From: an uncultured Acholeplasmataceae bacterium
Lineage (GTDB): Bacteria; Bacillota_I; Bacilli_A; Acholeplasmatales; Acholeplasmataceae
DNA length: 47,432 nucleotides
Assembly (NCBI GenBank): GCA_927441705.1
Contig: CAKMKH010000034.1
Location: 1 to 47,432, forward strand
Direction of reading: 5' to 3'
Each line of letters begins with the position of its first letter. Positions within the stretch are counted from its first letter, which is position 1. Of this stretch, positions 37,914 to 46,822 are shown in pieces. The notes beneath the pieces are model-generated. The model was not told the DNA's origin and did not search any database. It was given only the letters and a program-made list of their open reading frames with translations. The position numbers and the translations under genes are program-made.

Positions 37914-38713
37914 ATACTCCTATAATCACTTTGCCTCAAAAGCCAAAGGAAAGTAAGCTTAGAAAAACATTAATATATATTATCGTTATATCCTTAATTC
38001 TATGGAGCTTTGATTCGATTAACTATCAAGGTGTAATGGTCACTGCTGCCGGTACGATTAGAGGTATGTTTGACGGTATTATGAACCCTGACATGGGCTA
38101 CATAACAAATACTACTATTGATGGTCTTCCTTATGCAGTTTTAGAAACTATTGCTATAGCGATTGCAGGTACATTTATATCAGGTATTTTAGCAATTCCA
38201 TTTGCACTTTTTGCTTCAAGAAATATCGTTGGCGATCGTACAGCTAAGATTGGAAAATTTATTATCACTATGATAAGAACTTTCCCAGAATTAATATTAG
38301 CACTTGTCTTAATTAGTGTTGTTGGTCCTGGTGCTCCAGCTGGTATTTTAGCTTTAGGAATACACTCTATCGGTATGCTAGGTAAACTTTATAGCGAAGC
38401 TATTGAAAGTATGGACATTGGTGTTAAAGAAGCCTTAGAATCTTGTGGAGGAAATAAGATGGAAGTCTTATTTAGAGCAGTATTGCCACAAGTTGCACCT
38501 GAGTTTTTTAGTTATACTTTATTTAGATTTGAAATCAATATGAGAGCCGCTTCTACACTTGGTCTTGTAGGTGCAGGTGGTATTGGTGCTCCACTAATTT
38601 TTGCTATCCGTGCAAGAGCATGGGATAGAGCTTTTACAATCGTTATTGTTTTAATTATTACAGTAACAATCATTGATATAATTTCAGGAAAAATAAGAAA
38701 AAAATTAGTTTAA
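37910..38713 (+). CDS. phnE: Phosphonate-type ABC transporter permease 2 (PhnE family)
   Basis: Second permease of 267 residues, probably pairing with permease 1. It has one N-terminal helix (about 20-38), then a loop with GTIRGMFDGIMNPDMGY and the permease core. Its EAA loop is VKEALESCGGNKMEVLFRAVLP, and RAASTLGLVGAGGIGAPL is the PhnE signature. Two tandem phnE genes are common in Gram-positive phosphonate transporters. It is the last gene before a UUCG-loop terminator and the histidine operon. Confidence 0.92.
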   Translation: MNTPIITLPQKPKESKLRKTLIYIIVISLILWSFDSINYQGVMVTAAGTIRGMFDGIMNPDMGYITNTTIDGLPYAVLETIAIAIAGTFISGILAIPFALFASRNIVGDRTAKIGKFIITMIRTFPELILALVLISVVGPGAPAGILALGIHSIGMLGKLYSEAIESMDIGVKEALESCGGNKMEVLFRAVLPQVAPEFFSYTLFRFEINMRAASTLGLVGAGGIGAPLIFAIRARAWDRAFTIVIVLIITVTIIDIISGKIRKKLV

Positions 38714-38740
38714 ATTCTATTAAGTAAATATGCAAAAACT

Positions 38741-38765
38741 AAGGATAACTTCGGTTATCTTTTTG
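38741..38765 (+). terminator. UUCG-tetraloop terminator after the ABC operon
   Basis: GATAAC (38744-38749) and GTTATC (38754-38759) close a C-UUCG-G tetraloop, a very stable fold. The stem extends by G-U and A-U pairs and is followed by TTTTT. Confidence 0.85.
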
Positions 38766-38806
38766 TTTATTTATGTGTTACAATAAGATTATACAAACGC
38801 TTACAT
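38755..38806 (+). promoter_or_regulatory. Promoter and CcpA box of the histidine operon
   Basis: TTATCT (38755-38760, inside the terminator arm), an 18-bp spacer and TACAAT (38779-38784) put the start near 38791. There ATACAAACGCTTACAT (38791-38806) reads ATGTAAGCGTTTGTAT on the minus strand, a cre-like box with two mismatches. It matches the mut operon box at 15 of 16 bases and takes the same place relative to the -10. Confidence 0.5.
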
Positions 38807-38829
38807 TTTCAGAAAGGAATTACATTAAA

Positions 38830-40356
38830 ATGATAACATTGGATGGTCATCAACTGACCTTAAAAGACCTTGTAAAAATCTCTAGAGGCTATGATAAGGT
38901 TGAATTATCAAAAACAAGTCAAATATTAGTCAACAAGGCAAGTTTATTTGTAGAGGAACTGATTAAAAAGGGGAAACCAGTTTATGGTATTAATACAGGT
39001 TTCGGACATTTGTCTAATGTATTAATTAAAAACGAAGAGCTAGAAAAACTACAAGAAAATTTACTGAAAAGTCATGCTTGTGGTATGAAGAATCCTCTTC
39101 CTATTGAAACTGTTCGTGCAATGATGGCTTTAAGAATCAATGCACTTATCCAAGGATATAGTGGCATCAGACTAGAAACACTTAATCTTATGGTAAAACT
39201 ATTAAATGAAAATATAATACCAGTCGTATTTGAACAAGGTAGTTTAGGAGCTAGTGGTGATTTAGCTTTATTATCACACATGAGTCTACCATTAATTGGC
39301 CTCGGTGAAGTTTACTATAAAGAAGTTAGAATGTCGACTATAGATGCTCTACAAAAAGCAAAAATCAAACCTCTTGAAAAATTGCATCCAAAAGAGGGAT
39401 TAAGCTTAATCAATGGTACTCAAGCAATGAGCGCTATTGGTAGTTTAGTATTATATGATGCATTTAGACTTATTAAATATGCCAATTTAGCCTTATCTTT
39501 AACTATGGAGGCATTAGAAAGTATCATTGATGCATTTGATCCAAAAATCCAAAATGTTAGACGCCACCTTGGTCAAATGGAAGTTGCAGATCAAGTGATA
39601 AGAAATCTAAGATCAAGCCAAAACATAACACATCAAAGTGAAAAGAGAGTCCAAGACGCATATTCTATAAGATGTGCACCTCAAGTACATGGTGCATCTC
39701 TAGATGTCTTTCACCATGTCTTAAGTATTATTGATATAGAGATGAATTCTGTAACAGATAATCCGATTTTATTTGAAGAAAGCCAAGAGGCAATTAGTGC
39801 TGGTAATTTTCATGGTCAACCTCTAGCATTAGGATTCGATTATATTGCTATGGCAATTGCAGAACTTGCAAATATAAGTGAAAGACGTATAGAAAGATTA
39901 GTTAATCCAAAGTTAAATGATGGTCTTCCACCATTTTTAACCCCTTGTTCTGGAGTCAACTCTGGATTTATGATCGTTCAATATACAGCAGCTTCTATTG
40001 TTAGTGAAAACAAGGTCTTGGCACATCCAGCATCTGTTGATTCTATTCCTTCTTCTGCTAATCAAGAAGATCATGTATCAATGGGATCAATCTCAGTAAG
40101 AAAAGCCAACGAAATTTTAGAAAACACTAGACGTGTAATTGCACTAGAAATATTTACCGCTTGTCAAGCACTTCATTTTAGAGGCAGCGATAAATTAGGT
40201 GAAAAAACAAAACGAGCTTTTGACTTTTTCTCTAAACATATACCATTTATTGAAAAAGATGAAGTCATGTATCCACATATGCATAAAGTTGAATCTTTAT
40301 TAAAAGATGATGATACATATACTCATCTATTTGAAGGAGATGATATTTTTGAATAA
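38830..40356 (+). CDS. hutH: Histidine ammonia-lyase
   Basis: First step of histidine breakdown: removes ammonia to give trans-urocanate. It has 508 residues from ATG 38830; an upstream frame from 38773 has no ribosome-binding site and overlaps the promoter. The triad that forms the MIO prosthetic group, Ala141-Ser142-Gly143, lies in GSLGASGDLALLSHM. Other signatures are YGINTGFGHLSNV, LSLINGTQAM, QDAYSIRCAPQVHG and SVTDNPI. Length is typical. It opens a five-gene operon and ends in an 8-bp overlap with hutU. Confidence 0.97.
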   Translation: MITLDGHQLTLKDLVKISRGYDKVELSKTSQILVNKASLFVEELIKKGKPVYGINTGFGHLSNVLIKNEELEKLQENLLKSHACGMKNPLPIETVRAMMALRINALIQGYSGIRLETLNLMVKLLNENIIPVVFEQGSLGASGDLALLSHMSLPLIGLGEVYYKEVRMSTIDALQKAKIKPLEKLHPKEGLSLINGTQAMSAIGSLVLYDAFRLIKYANLALSLTMEALESIIDAFDPKIQNVRRHLGQMEVADQVIRNLRSSQNITHQSEKRVQDAYSIRCAPQVHGASLDVFHHVLSIIDIEMNSVTDNPILFEESQEAISAGNFHGQPLALGFDYIAMAIAELANISERRIERLVNPKLNDGLPPFLTPCSGVNSGFMIVQYTAASIVSENKVLAHPASVDSIPSSANQEDHVSMGSISVRKANEILENTRRVIALEIFTACQALHFRGSDKLGEKTKRAFDFFSKHIPFIEKDEVMYPHMHKVESLLKDDDTYTHLFEGDDIFE

Positions 40357-42361
40357 TTCTATGACTTTAGAATCTATCTTTAAGGATCTTCCTGCGTACC
40401 CAACCTTTATTGAAGGTATTAGAAGAGCACCAAAAAGAGATATGACACTAAATAATCAAGATATAAAACAAGCATTGAAAAATGCACTTAGATATATTCC
40501 AAAAAAGTGGCATGATGTCTTAGCTCCAGAATTTTTAGACGAACTTCTTACACGTGGACGCATTTATGGATATCGCTTTAGACCGTCAACTATCATTAAA
40601 GGTCTTCCTATTGATCAATATAAAGCAAATACTTTAGAAGGCAAGGCATTTCAAGTTATGATTGATAATAATTTAGATTTTGATGTTGCACTATATCCAT
40701 ATGAGCTTGTAACATATGGTGAAACAGGTCAAGTTTGTCAAAATTGGATGCAATATCACTTAATCAAGAAATATTTAGAAATTATGAAAGAAGATCAAAC
40801 ATTATCCATTTTATCAGGCCATCCACTTGGATTATTTCAATCTCATAAGCTTGCGCCACGAGTTGTATTAACAAATGGCCTTATGGTAGGTCTTTACGAT
40901 AACATGCATGACTTTAATCGTGCTCAAGCTTTAGGCGTCGCAAATTACGGTCAAATGACCGCTGGTGGGTTTATGTATATCGGTCCACAAGGCATTGTTC
41001 ATGGAACTTATTCTACATTATTAAATGCTGGTAGATTAAAATTAGGCATACAAGATCATGAAAATCTAAAAGGCAAACTATTTGTTTCTTCTGGATTAGG
41101 TGGTATGAGTGGTGCCCAAGGAAAAGCTATTGAGATTGCTGGAGGTGTTGGTATCATCGCTGAAGTTGATTTGTCCAGAATAAACACTAGACACTCTCAA
41201 CATTGGATATCTGTCGTAGCGCATAACGAGAAAGAAGCATTTGAGATTGCTTTAAAATATCAACAAGAAAATAAACCTATAGCGATTGCATATCATGGTA
41301 ATATTGTTGATTTATTAGAATACGCCAACACAAATAATATAACAATTGATTTATTAAGTGATCAAACTAGTTGTCATGCTGTTTATGATGGTGGGTATTG
41401 TCCAATAGGATTGTCTTTTGATGAAAGAACAAAACTATTGAACGAAGATAAAGATTTATTCATTAAAAAGGTAAATGAAACACTTCATAGACACTATTTA
41501 TCAATTAAATCGCTTATACAAAAAGGAACCTATTTTTTTGATTATGGCAATAGCTTTTTGAAAGCATTATATGACTCAGGAATTAAAGAGATTTGTAAAA
41601 ACAAAGAAAATGATCTAGATGGTTTTATTTATCCTTCTTATGTAGAAGATTTAATGGGTCCACTTCTATTTGACTATGGATATGGTCCTTTTAGATGGGT
41701 ATGTTTATCTGGTGATGATAATGACCTTGATTTAACTGATCAAGTTGCTATGTCTTGTATTAATCCAGATCGCAGATTCCAAGATAAAGATAATTATGAC
41801 TGGATAAAAAACGCAAAAGATAATCAACTAGTTGTAGGTACAAAAGCTAGAATCTTATATCAAGATGCTGAAGGCAGACTTAAAATTGCGCTTGCATTTA
41901 ATAAATTGGTAAGAGATAAAAAAACAGGTCCCATCATGCTTGGAAGAGATCATCATGACACGGGTGGCACAGACAGTCCATTTAGAGAAACTGCGAATAT
42001 AAAAGATGGATCTAATATTATGGCTGACATGTCAACACATGTAGCTTTAGGTAATGCTCTACGTGGTATGAGTCTAGTCGCATTACATAACGGTGGTGGT
42101 GTTGGTATAGGAAAAGCGATTAATGGTGGTTATGGTATGGTATTAGATGGTTCTCATAGAGTCGATAATATACTAAAACAAGCTATGATATATGATGTCA
42201 TGGCAGGTGTATCTAGAAGATCATGGGCTAGTAATAAGCATGCTATAGAAACAACATCAGCATTCAATGAAAATCATGAAAATGCGTCTGTTTTGATGCC
42301 ATATGTTGCAGATGATGATTTACTTAATGAAACATTGAAAAATAGGGGGATTAAATTATGA
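40349..42361 (+). CDS. hutU: Urocanate hydratase (long form)
   Basis: Converts urocanate to 4-imidazolone-5-propionate using NAD+ as an electrophile, with no net redox change. Of about 670 residues, it resembles the longer urocanases (animal UROC1 and some anaerobes) more than the roughly 555-residue Bacillus/Pseudomonas form. Signatures: YGQMTAGGFMYIGPQGIVHG, SGLGGMSGAQGKA, DQTSCHAVYDGGYCPIG, GGTDSPFRET and LHNGGGVGIG. I place the start at TTG 40349, 9 bases after GAAGGAG. ATG 40340 directly abuts that site and ATG 40361 is far from it. It overlaps hutH by 8 bp and ftcD by 4 bp. Confidence 0.95.
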   Translation: MNNSMTLESIFKDLPAYPTFIEGIRRAPKRDMTLNNQDIKQALKNALRYIPKKWHDVLAPEFLDELLTRGRIYGYRFRPSTIIKGLPIDQYKANTLEGKAFQVMIDNNLDFDVALYPYELVTYGETGQVCQNWMQYHLIKKYLEIMKEDQTLSILSGHPLGLFQSHKLAPRVVLTNGLMVGLYDNMHDFNRAQALGVANYGQMTAGGFMYIGPQGIVHGTYSTLLNAGRLKLGIQDHENLKGKLFVSSGLGGMSGAQGKAIEIAGGVGIIAEVDLSRINTRHSQHWISVVAHNEKEAFEIALKYQQENKPIAIAYHGNIVDLLEYANTNNITIDLLSDQTSCHAVYDGGYCPIGLSFDERTKLLNEDKDLFIKKVNETLHRHYLSIKSLIQKGTYFFDYGNSFLKALYDSGIKEICKNKENDLDGFIYPSYVEDLMGPLLFDYGYGPFRWVCLSGDDNDLDLTDQVAMSCINPDRRFQDKDNYDWIKNAKDNQLVVGTKARILYQDAEGRLKIALAFNKLVRDKKTGPIMLGRDHHDTGGTDSPFRETANIKDGSNIMADMSTHVALGNALRGMSLVALHNGGGVGIGKAINGGYGMVLDGSHRVDNILKQAMIYDVMAGVSRRSWASNKHAIETTSAFNENHENASVLMPYVADDDLLNETLKNRGIKL

Positions 42362-43335
42362 AACATAAAATTGTTCAATGTGTACCAAATTTTTCTGAAG
42401 GTATAGATAAAGATAAAATTGAAAAAATTATTGAGCCTCTAAAAAATAAAAAAGGATTTAAGCTAATAAGTTACGAGGCAGATCAAAACTATAATCGAAC
42501 GGTTGTAACTTTGATTGGTGATCCTTATATGATGATAGAACCACTCCTAGATTTTTTTAAAGTTGCTAGAGATTTAATCGATATGAATCATCAAAAAGGT
42601 GAGCACCCAAGAATGGGTGCTGTTGATGTTGTTCCATTTATTCCGATTGAAAACATTGATATCGAAGAATGCATTGACTTATCAAAATTGCTTGGTCAAA
42701 AAATATATGAGACTTTAGATATCCCTGTATTCTTATATGCAAAATCAGCACAGTCGGATGATCGCATTGATTTGCCCAATATTAGACGTGGTGAATTTGA
42801 AGGTATGTCAAGTAAAATTAAAGAATCTTTATGGAAACCTGATTTTGGAAAAAACGAAATTCATAAAACATTTGGTGTAGTTGCTGTTGGAGCAAGACTA
42901 CCTTTAATTGCATATAATATTGATTTAGATACAGATGATATTAAAATCACTAAAAATCTTGCTAAAGCAATACGACAATCAAGTGGGGGGTTTCAGTATA
43001 TACAAGCTGGTCCAGCATTTTTAGATGATAAGAATCACACTCAAGTCACTATGAATATACTAGACTATAAAAAAAATCCAATCTATAGAATCTACGAAAC
43101 AATTTGTATGGAAGCAAACCGTTATGGTATAAAAATAAAATCATCAGAGATTGTTGGATTAGTTCCTAGAGATGCGATTTTTCGCTCTTTGCAATACTAC
43201 CTAGATAAAGACAAAATAGAATATAAGAAAGACATGAGCTTACAAGAAATTGTTAACTTTGGCATTAAATATTTAGGCTTGAGAGAGTTTGATAAATATA
43301 AAATCATTGAAGCTCACATTGAGGATGCTTTATGA
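42358..43335 (+). CDS. ftcD: Glutamate formimidoyltransferase
   Basis: Transfers the formimino group of N-formimino-L-glutamate to THF, releasing glutamate and 5-formimino-THF. The 325-residue protein matches the formiminotransferase half of animal FTCD. Signatures include VQCVPNFSEGID at the N-terminus, GEHPRMGAVDVVPFIP and FGVVAVGARLPLIAYNI. The N and C subdomains are both complete. The second activity is encoded separately by fchA, two genes downstream. Its ATG overlaps the hutU stop and its end overlaps hutI, each by 4 bp. Confidence 0.97.
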   Translation: MKHKIVQCVPNFSEGIDKDKIEKIIEPLKNKKGFKLISYEADQNYNRTVVTLIGDPYMMIEPLLDFFKVARDLIDMNHQKGEHPRMGAVDVVPFIPIENIDIEECIDLSKLLGQKIYETLDIPVFLYAKSAQSDDRIDLPNIRRGEFEGMSSKIKESLWKPDFGKNEIHKTFGVVAVGARLPLIAYNIDLDTDDIKITKNLAKAIRQSSGGFQYIQAGPAFLDDKNHTQVTMNILDYKKNPIYRIYETICMEANRYGIKIKSSEIVGLVPRDAIFRSLQYYLDKDKIEYKKDMSLQEIVNFGIKYLGLREFDKYKIIEAHIEDAL

Positions 43336-44606
43336 TAGCAGATTTAATTATCTATAATATTCACAAGCTTTATAATCCAATCGAAAAACCACCTGTTAAA
43401 GGCATCAATATGTCAAATATCGATGTTTTAACTCATGCGTATATTGCTATTAAAGATGGTAAAATTTTAAAGGTATCTCAAGGTGATTTTAAACATTTTA
43501 TTGATGCTAAAACAACTTTATTTGATGCTAAAGGTAGCGTTTGTTTACCTGGATTTATAGATTCCCACTCTCATTTAGTTCATGGGGGTTCTCGTGAAGA
43601 TGAATTTGAAAAATTAAAACAAGGCACACCTTATCTAGATATACTAAAGGCTGGAGGAGGCATCTTAGGAACAGTTGAAAAAACAAGATGGGCTTCTTTT
43701 GAGCAACTTTATCATCAAGCCTATAAGTCTTTAGATACGATGTTATCTTATGGTGTAACTACTTTAGAGGCTAAGAGTGGATATGGACTTTCTTTAAAGC
43801 ATGAACTTAAGCAGCTTGAAGTTTCAAATAAACTAAATCATGACCATCCTGTAGAAGTTGTCTCAACATATATGGGCGCTCATGCAATTCCAAAAGCATA
43901 TGAAAATAATAGAGAAGCTTATATTAAGAACATTAAAGAGGATTTGATTTCAATCAAAGCTTCACATTTAACAAATGCTGTTGATGTTTTTTGTGAGACA
44001 GGTGTATTCGATTTATCTGAAACAAGAGACATTTTAGAAACTGCAAAATCTTTAGGTTTTACTGTCAAATTGCATGCAGATGAGATAGATGCTTTAGGAG
44101 GAGCCGGCTTAGGTGTTGATCTTGGTGCAACTAGCGTTGATCACTTGATGGCAATCAAGGATGAAGATATTGAAAAATTAGCTAAATCAAATACAATAGC
44201 AAATCTTTTGCCTGGTACTTCTTTTTACTTAAATAAAACCTATGCAAATGCAAGAAAAATGATTGATGAAGGTTGCGCACTATCAATATCAGGTGATTAC
44301 AATCCTGGGAGTTGCCCTACAGAAAATTTCCAATTCATTATGCAGTTAGCTGCAAATTACTTAATTATGAAGCCCGAAGAAATATTAAATGCAACAACCA
44401 TAAATGCTGCCTATCATTTGGGGTTACAAAAAACTAAAGGCTCGCTAGAGCCTGGAAAAGACGCAGATATAATATTACTAGATATACCAAATTTGGCATA
44501 CTTGTTTTACCATTTTAGTATAAATCATGTTACTGATGTGTTTATAAAAGGTGAAGTTGTTGTAAAAAATAAAAGAATATTGAGGAATACATATGAAACT
44601 AATTGA
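43332..44606 (+). CDS. hutI: Imidazolonepropionase
   Basis: Zn/Fe amidohydrolase that opens the ring of imidazolonepropionate to N-formimino-glutamate. The 424-residue protein has the metal-binding HxH in CLPGFIDSHSHLVHGG, then EAKSGYGLSLKHELK, VVSTYMGAHAIP, KLHADEIDALGGA and the catalytic aspartate region SISGDYNPGSCP. Composition and length fit HutI. It comes after ftcD although it acts before it, so gene order is not reaction order. It overlaps ftcD by 4 bp and fchA by 14 bp. Confidence 0.97.
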   Translation: MIADLIIYNIHKLYNPIEKPPVKGINMSNIDVLTHAYIAIKDGKILKVSQGDFKHFIDAKTTLFDAKGSVCLPGFIDSHSHLVHGGSREDEFEKLKQGTPYLDILKAGGGILGTVEKTRWASFEQLYHQAYKSLDTMLSYGVTTLEAKSGYGLSLKHELKQLEVSNKLNHDHPVEVVSTYMGAHAIPKAYENNREAYIKNIKEDLISIKASHLTNAVDVFCETGVFDLSETRDILETAKSLGFTVKLHADEIDALGGAGLGVDLGATSVDHLMAIKDEDIEKLAKSNTIANLLPGTSFYLNKTYANARKMIDEGCALSISGDYNPGSCPTENFQFIMQLAANYLIMKPEEILNATTINAAYHLGLQKTKGSLEPGKDADIILLDIPNLAYLFYHFSINHVTDVFIKGEVVVKNKRILRNTYETN

Positions 44607-45222
44607 TCTAAAAATAACTGAATTTATTAACCAAGTAGATTCAAATTCACCAGCACCAGGTGGCGGCAGTGTTTCTGCACTTATTTCTACACTAGGGGTA
44701 TCTCTAGCAAGAATGGTTGGGCATTTATCCGTTACCAAAAAAAAGTTTAAGAACCTTGATAAAGATGTACAAGAACAGTTTAATAAAAATCTAGAACATC
44801 TAGAAACTATTAAAGATGAGCTAATTACCCTTATTGATAAAGATACTGAAGCTTTTAATGAAATCATGAAAGCCTTTCAAATACCTAAAGAAGAAACAGA
44901 AAAAAGAATGACTGCGCTTGAAGATGCAACTTTAGAAGCAATCAAAGTTCCTTATAAAGTTGTTACTATATCATTTAAAGCTTTAGAAATGTTATCATTT
45001 ATGCTTGCTTATAGCAATACACAAACTGTATCAGATTTAGGTGTTTCAGCGCTATCAATTGCAGCAGGTATTGAAGGAGCAGCAATGAATGTCCTTATTA
45101 ACCTACCTGGATTATCTAATGAAGAGCACATCAGCATCTATAAAAATGAAATGAAAAATATTCTTAATGAAACAAATCATTTAAAGCAAAATATTCTTAA
45201 TTTAGTTTATGAGTACTTATAA
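44593..45222 (+). CDS. fchA: Formimidoyltetrahydrofolate cyclodeaminase
   Basis: Converts 5-formimino-THF to 5,10-methenyl-THF plus ammonia. The 209-residue, all-helical protein begins with NQVDSNSPAPGGGSVSALIS, where SPAPGGGS is the family fingerprint, and contains SDLGVSALSIAAGIEGAAMNV. It has the size of the Clostridium FchA and of the cyclodeaminase half of animal FTCD. It closes the operon and overlaps hutI by 14 bp. The product can go through a cyclohydrolase (not in window) to formyl-THF, which Fhs can use for ATP synthesis. Confidence 0.96.
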   Translation: MKLIDLKITEFINQVDSNSPAPGGGSVSALISTLGVSLARMVGHLSVTKKKFKNLDKDVQEQFNKNLEHLETIKDELITLIDKDTEAFNEIMKAFQIPKEETEKRMTALEDATLEAIKVPYKVVTISFKALEMLSFMLAYSNTQTVSDLGVSALSIAAGIEGAAMNVLINLPGLSNEEHISIYKNEMKNILNETNHLKQNILNLVYEYL

Positions 45223-45230
45223 AATATGGA

Positions 45231-45264
45231 AAAGCCAAATCACATCAAATATGATTTGGCTTTT
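45231..45264. terminator. Bidirectional terminator, hut operon / MATE gene
   Basis: AAAGCCAAATCA pairs with TGATTTGGCTTT around a 9-base loop, with T-runs on both strands. Confidence 0.88.
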
Positions 45265-45265
45265 T

Positions 45266-46663
45266 TTATAGTATTGTTTCTACTAAAGAATGATCATAGG
45301 TAAGATTGTTAATCCACCTGCCTGATCTACTTCTTCTATATCCCAATAAGAATTTAGTGATTTCTTCAATATTAACTAATGCAATAATAATGTATAGTGG
45401 TAACTGTGTGAAATATGAAAGTATAAATGCGAGTGGAACACCTATAAGCCATAGTGATACTACTTCAATGACTAAAGCGAATTTTGTATCCCCACCAGAT
45501 CTTAATATACCAACAATCATAATCGCATTTAAGAATTTAATTGGTGCATAGATTGCATAAACTCTTAAAATAATAACTACTGTTTCTTTAACTTCTAAAC
45601 TTAGCTCTCCGAAGAGTGGCACAATAACAGGTGCAAATGTGAATAGGATGATGCCTAAGAAAATACCAAATCCAAATCCAAGCTTTCTAAATCTTTTTTC
45701 CCATTCCCTAGCTACATCTAGTTGATTTTCGCCTAATTTATTTCCAATCATCACTGCTGCAGCATTTGCTATAGATATAGTGGCTACCCAGAATATTGAA
45801 TTGATTTGGTTAGATAAGTAGATACTTCCAACGGCTTTTTCTCCAATAAGACCATATGCAACTAAATACATCGTCATGCCCAATCCCCAAAAACTCTCAT
45901 TGAGTAAAACAGGTATAGCTGTCTTTAATAATTTGTTCATAAATGATTTAGTTATATGTTTAATAGAAGAAAAACGAATTCGTAAAGCTTCACTTTTACT
46001 AACAACTAAAAATCCTATAGATAATATAGCAACCAAACTTGATGATATTAAGGTTGCGATTGCAGCACCTTCAACACCTAATTTTGGAAATCCCATCCTA
46101 CCGCCAATTAAACCATAATTCAAAAAGGTATTAATTATAACACCTAACATTTGAAAGATAGATGGCCACAGTATTTTTTGAACGTTTCTAGCTAACATAC
46201 TAATTGAAAAACTAATTGTCATAGTAATAAATCCAAAACCAATGATGCGTAAATATCTAGTCCCTAACTCAATGACATTTTGATTAGGTTCCTCATTTAA
46301 ATTAAACAATTGAATCAATTGACTAGGTATAATTTGTGTAAGTCCCAAAAAGACAAAAGCAAAAAACAGACCAGATAATAGCATAAATAAAAATACTTTA
46401 GATATGTTCTCATAATTCTTTGATCCATAATATTGTGCAATAAAAATACCAAAACCAGAAAATAATCCGAATTGAATAATACTTAATAAAAATAAAAATT
46501 GACTTCCAATACCAACAGCACTAAGTGCGTCATCTCCAAGTTCAGTAACCATGAAAGTATCAATGATTCCTAAGAGTGAGCCTAAGAGCTGAGATAGAAA
46601 TATAGGAATTGCGATTTTTACGAGCGTGCTATAAAAATGTTTGTTTTTTTCTTGTGTTGTCAT
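45266..46663 (-). CDS. MATE-family multidrug/cation exporter
   Basis: Membrane exporter driven by Na+ or H+. It has 465 residues and about 12 hydrophobic segments in two related halves. Family traits are LVKIAIPIFLSQLLGSLLG, DTFMVTELGDDALSAVGIG and, in the second half, AVMIGNKLGENQLDVAREWEK-type loop (AVMIGNKLGENQ seen). I chose ATG 46663, 6 bases after GGAG, over ATG 46675, which overlaps that site. It is a single gene with its own promoter and shares a terminator with the hut operon. Substrate cannot be predicted. Confidence 0.92.
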   Translation of the reverse strand: MTTQEKNKHFYSTLVKIAIPIFLSQLLGSLLGIIDTFMVTELGDDALSAVGIGSQFLFLLSIIQFGLFSGFGIFIAQYYGSKNYENISKVFLFMLLSGLFFAFVFLGLTQIIPSQLIQLFNLNEEPNQNVIELGTRYLRIIGFGFITMTISFSISMLARNVQKILWPSIFQMLGVIINTFLNYGLIGGRMGFPKLGVEGAAIATLISSSLVAILSIGFLVVSKSEALRIRFSSIKHITKSFMNKLLKTAIPVLLNESFWGLGMTMYLVAYGLIGEKAVGSIYLSNQINSIFWVATISIANAAAVMIGNKLGENQLDVAREWEKRFRKLGFGFGIFLGIILFTFAPVIVPLFGELSLEVKETVVIILRVYAIYAPIKFLNAIMIVGILRSGGDTKFALVIEVVSLWLIGVPLAFILSYFTQLPLYIIIALVNIEEITKFLLGYRRSRSGRWINNLTYDHSLVETIL

Positions 46664-46693
46664 GATAATCTCCATTTAATTAAAATCCAATTC

Positions 46694-46723
46694 ATTATAG
46701 CATTTTTTAACAGTTATTAACAA
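46694..46723 (-). promoter_or_regulatory. Promoter of the MATE gene
   Basis: On the minus strand TTGTTA, an 18-bp spacer and an extended -10 TGCTATAAT. About 30 bp separate the -10 from the chosen start. Confidence 0.6.
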
Positions 46724-46764
46724 CAATACTTCCCAAATATAATACTTTTATTATAAAATGTATA

Positions 46765-46793
46765 TTGATTAATATTTCATGATAAACTATATC
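46765..46793 (+). promoter_or_regulatory. Candidate promoter of the PhzF-like gene
   Basis: TTGATT, a 17-bp spacer and TATATC, about 30 bp upstream of ATG 46823. Confidence 0.4.
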
Positions 46794-46822
46794 TAACAAA
46801 TGATTTTTAGAGGGTGTTAATA

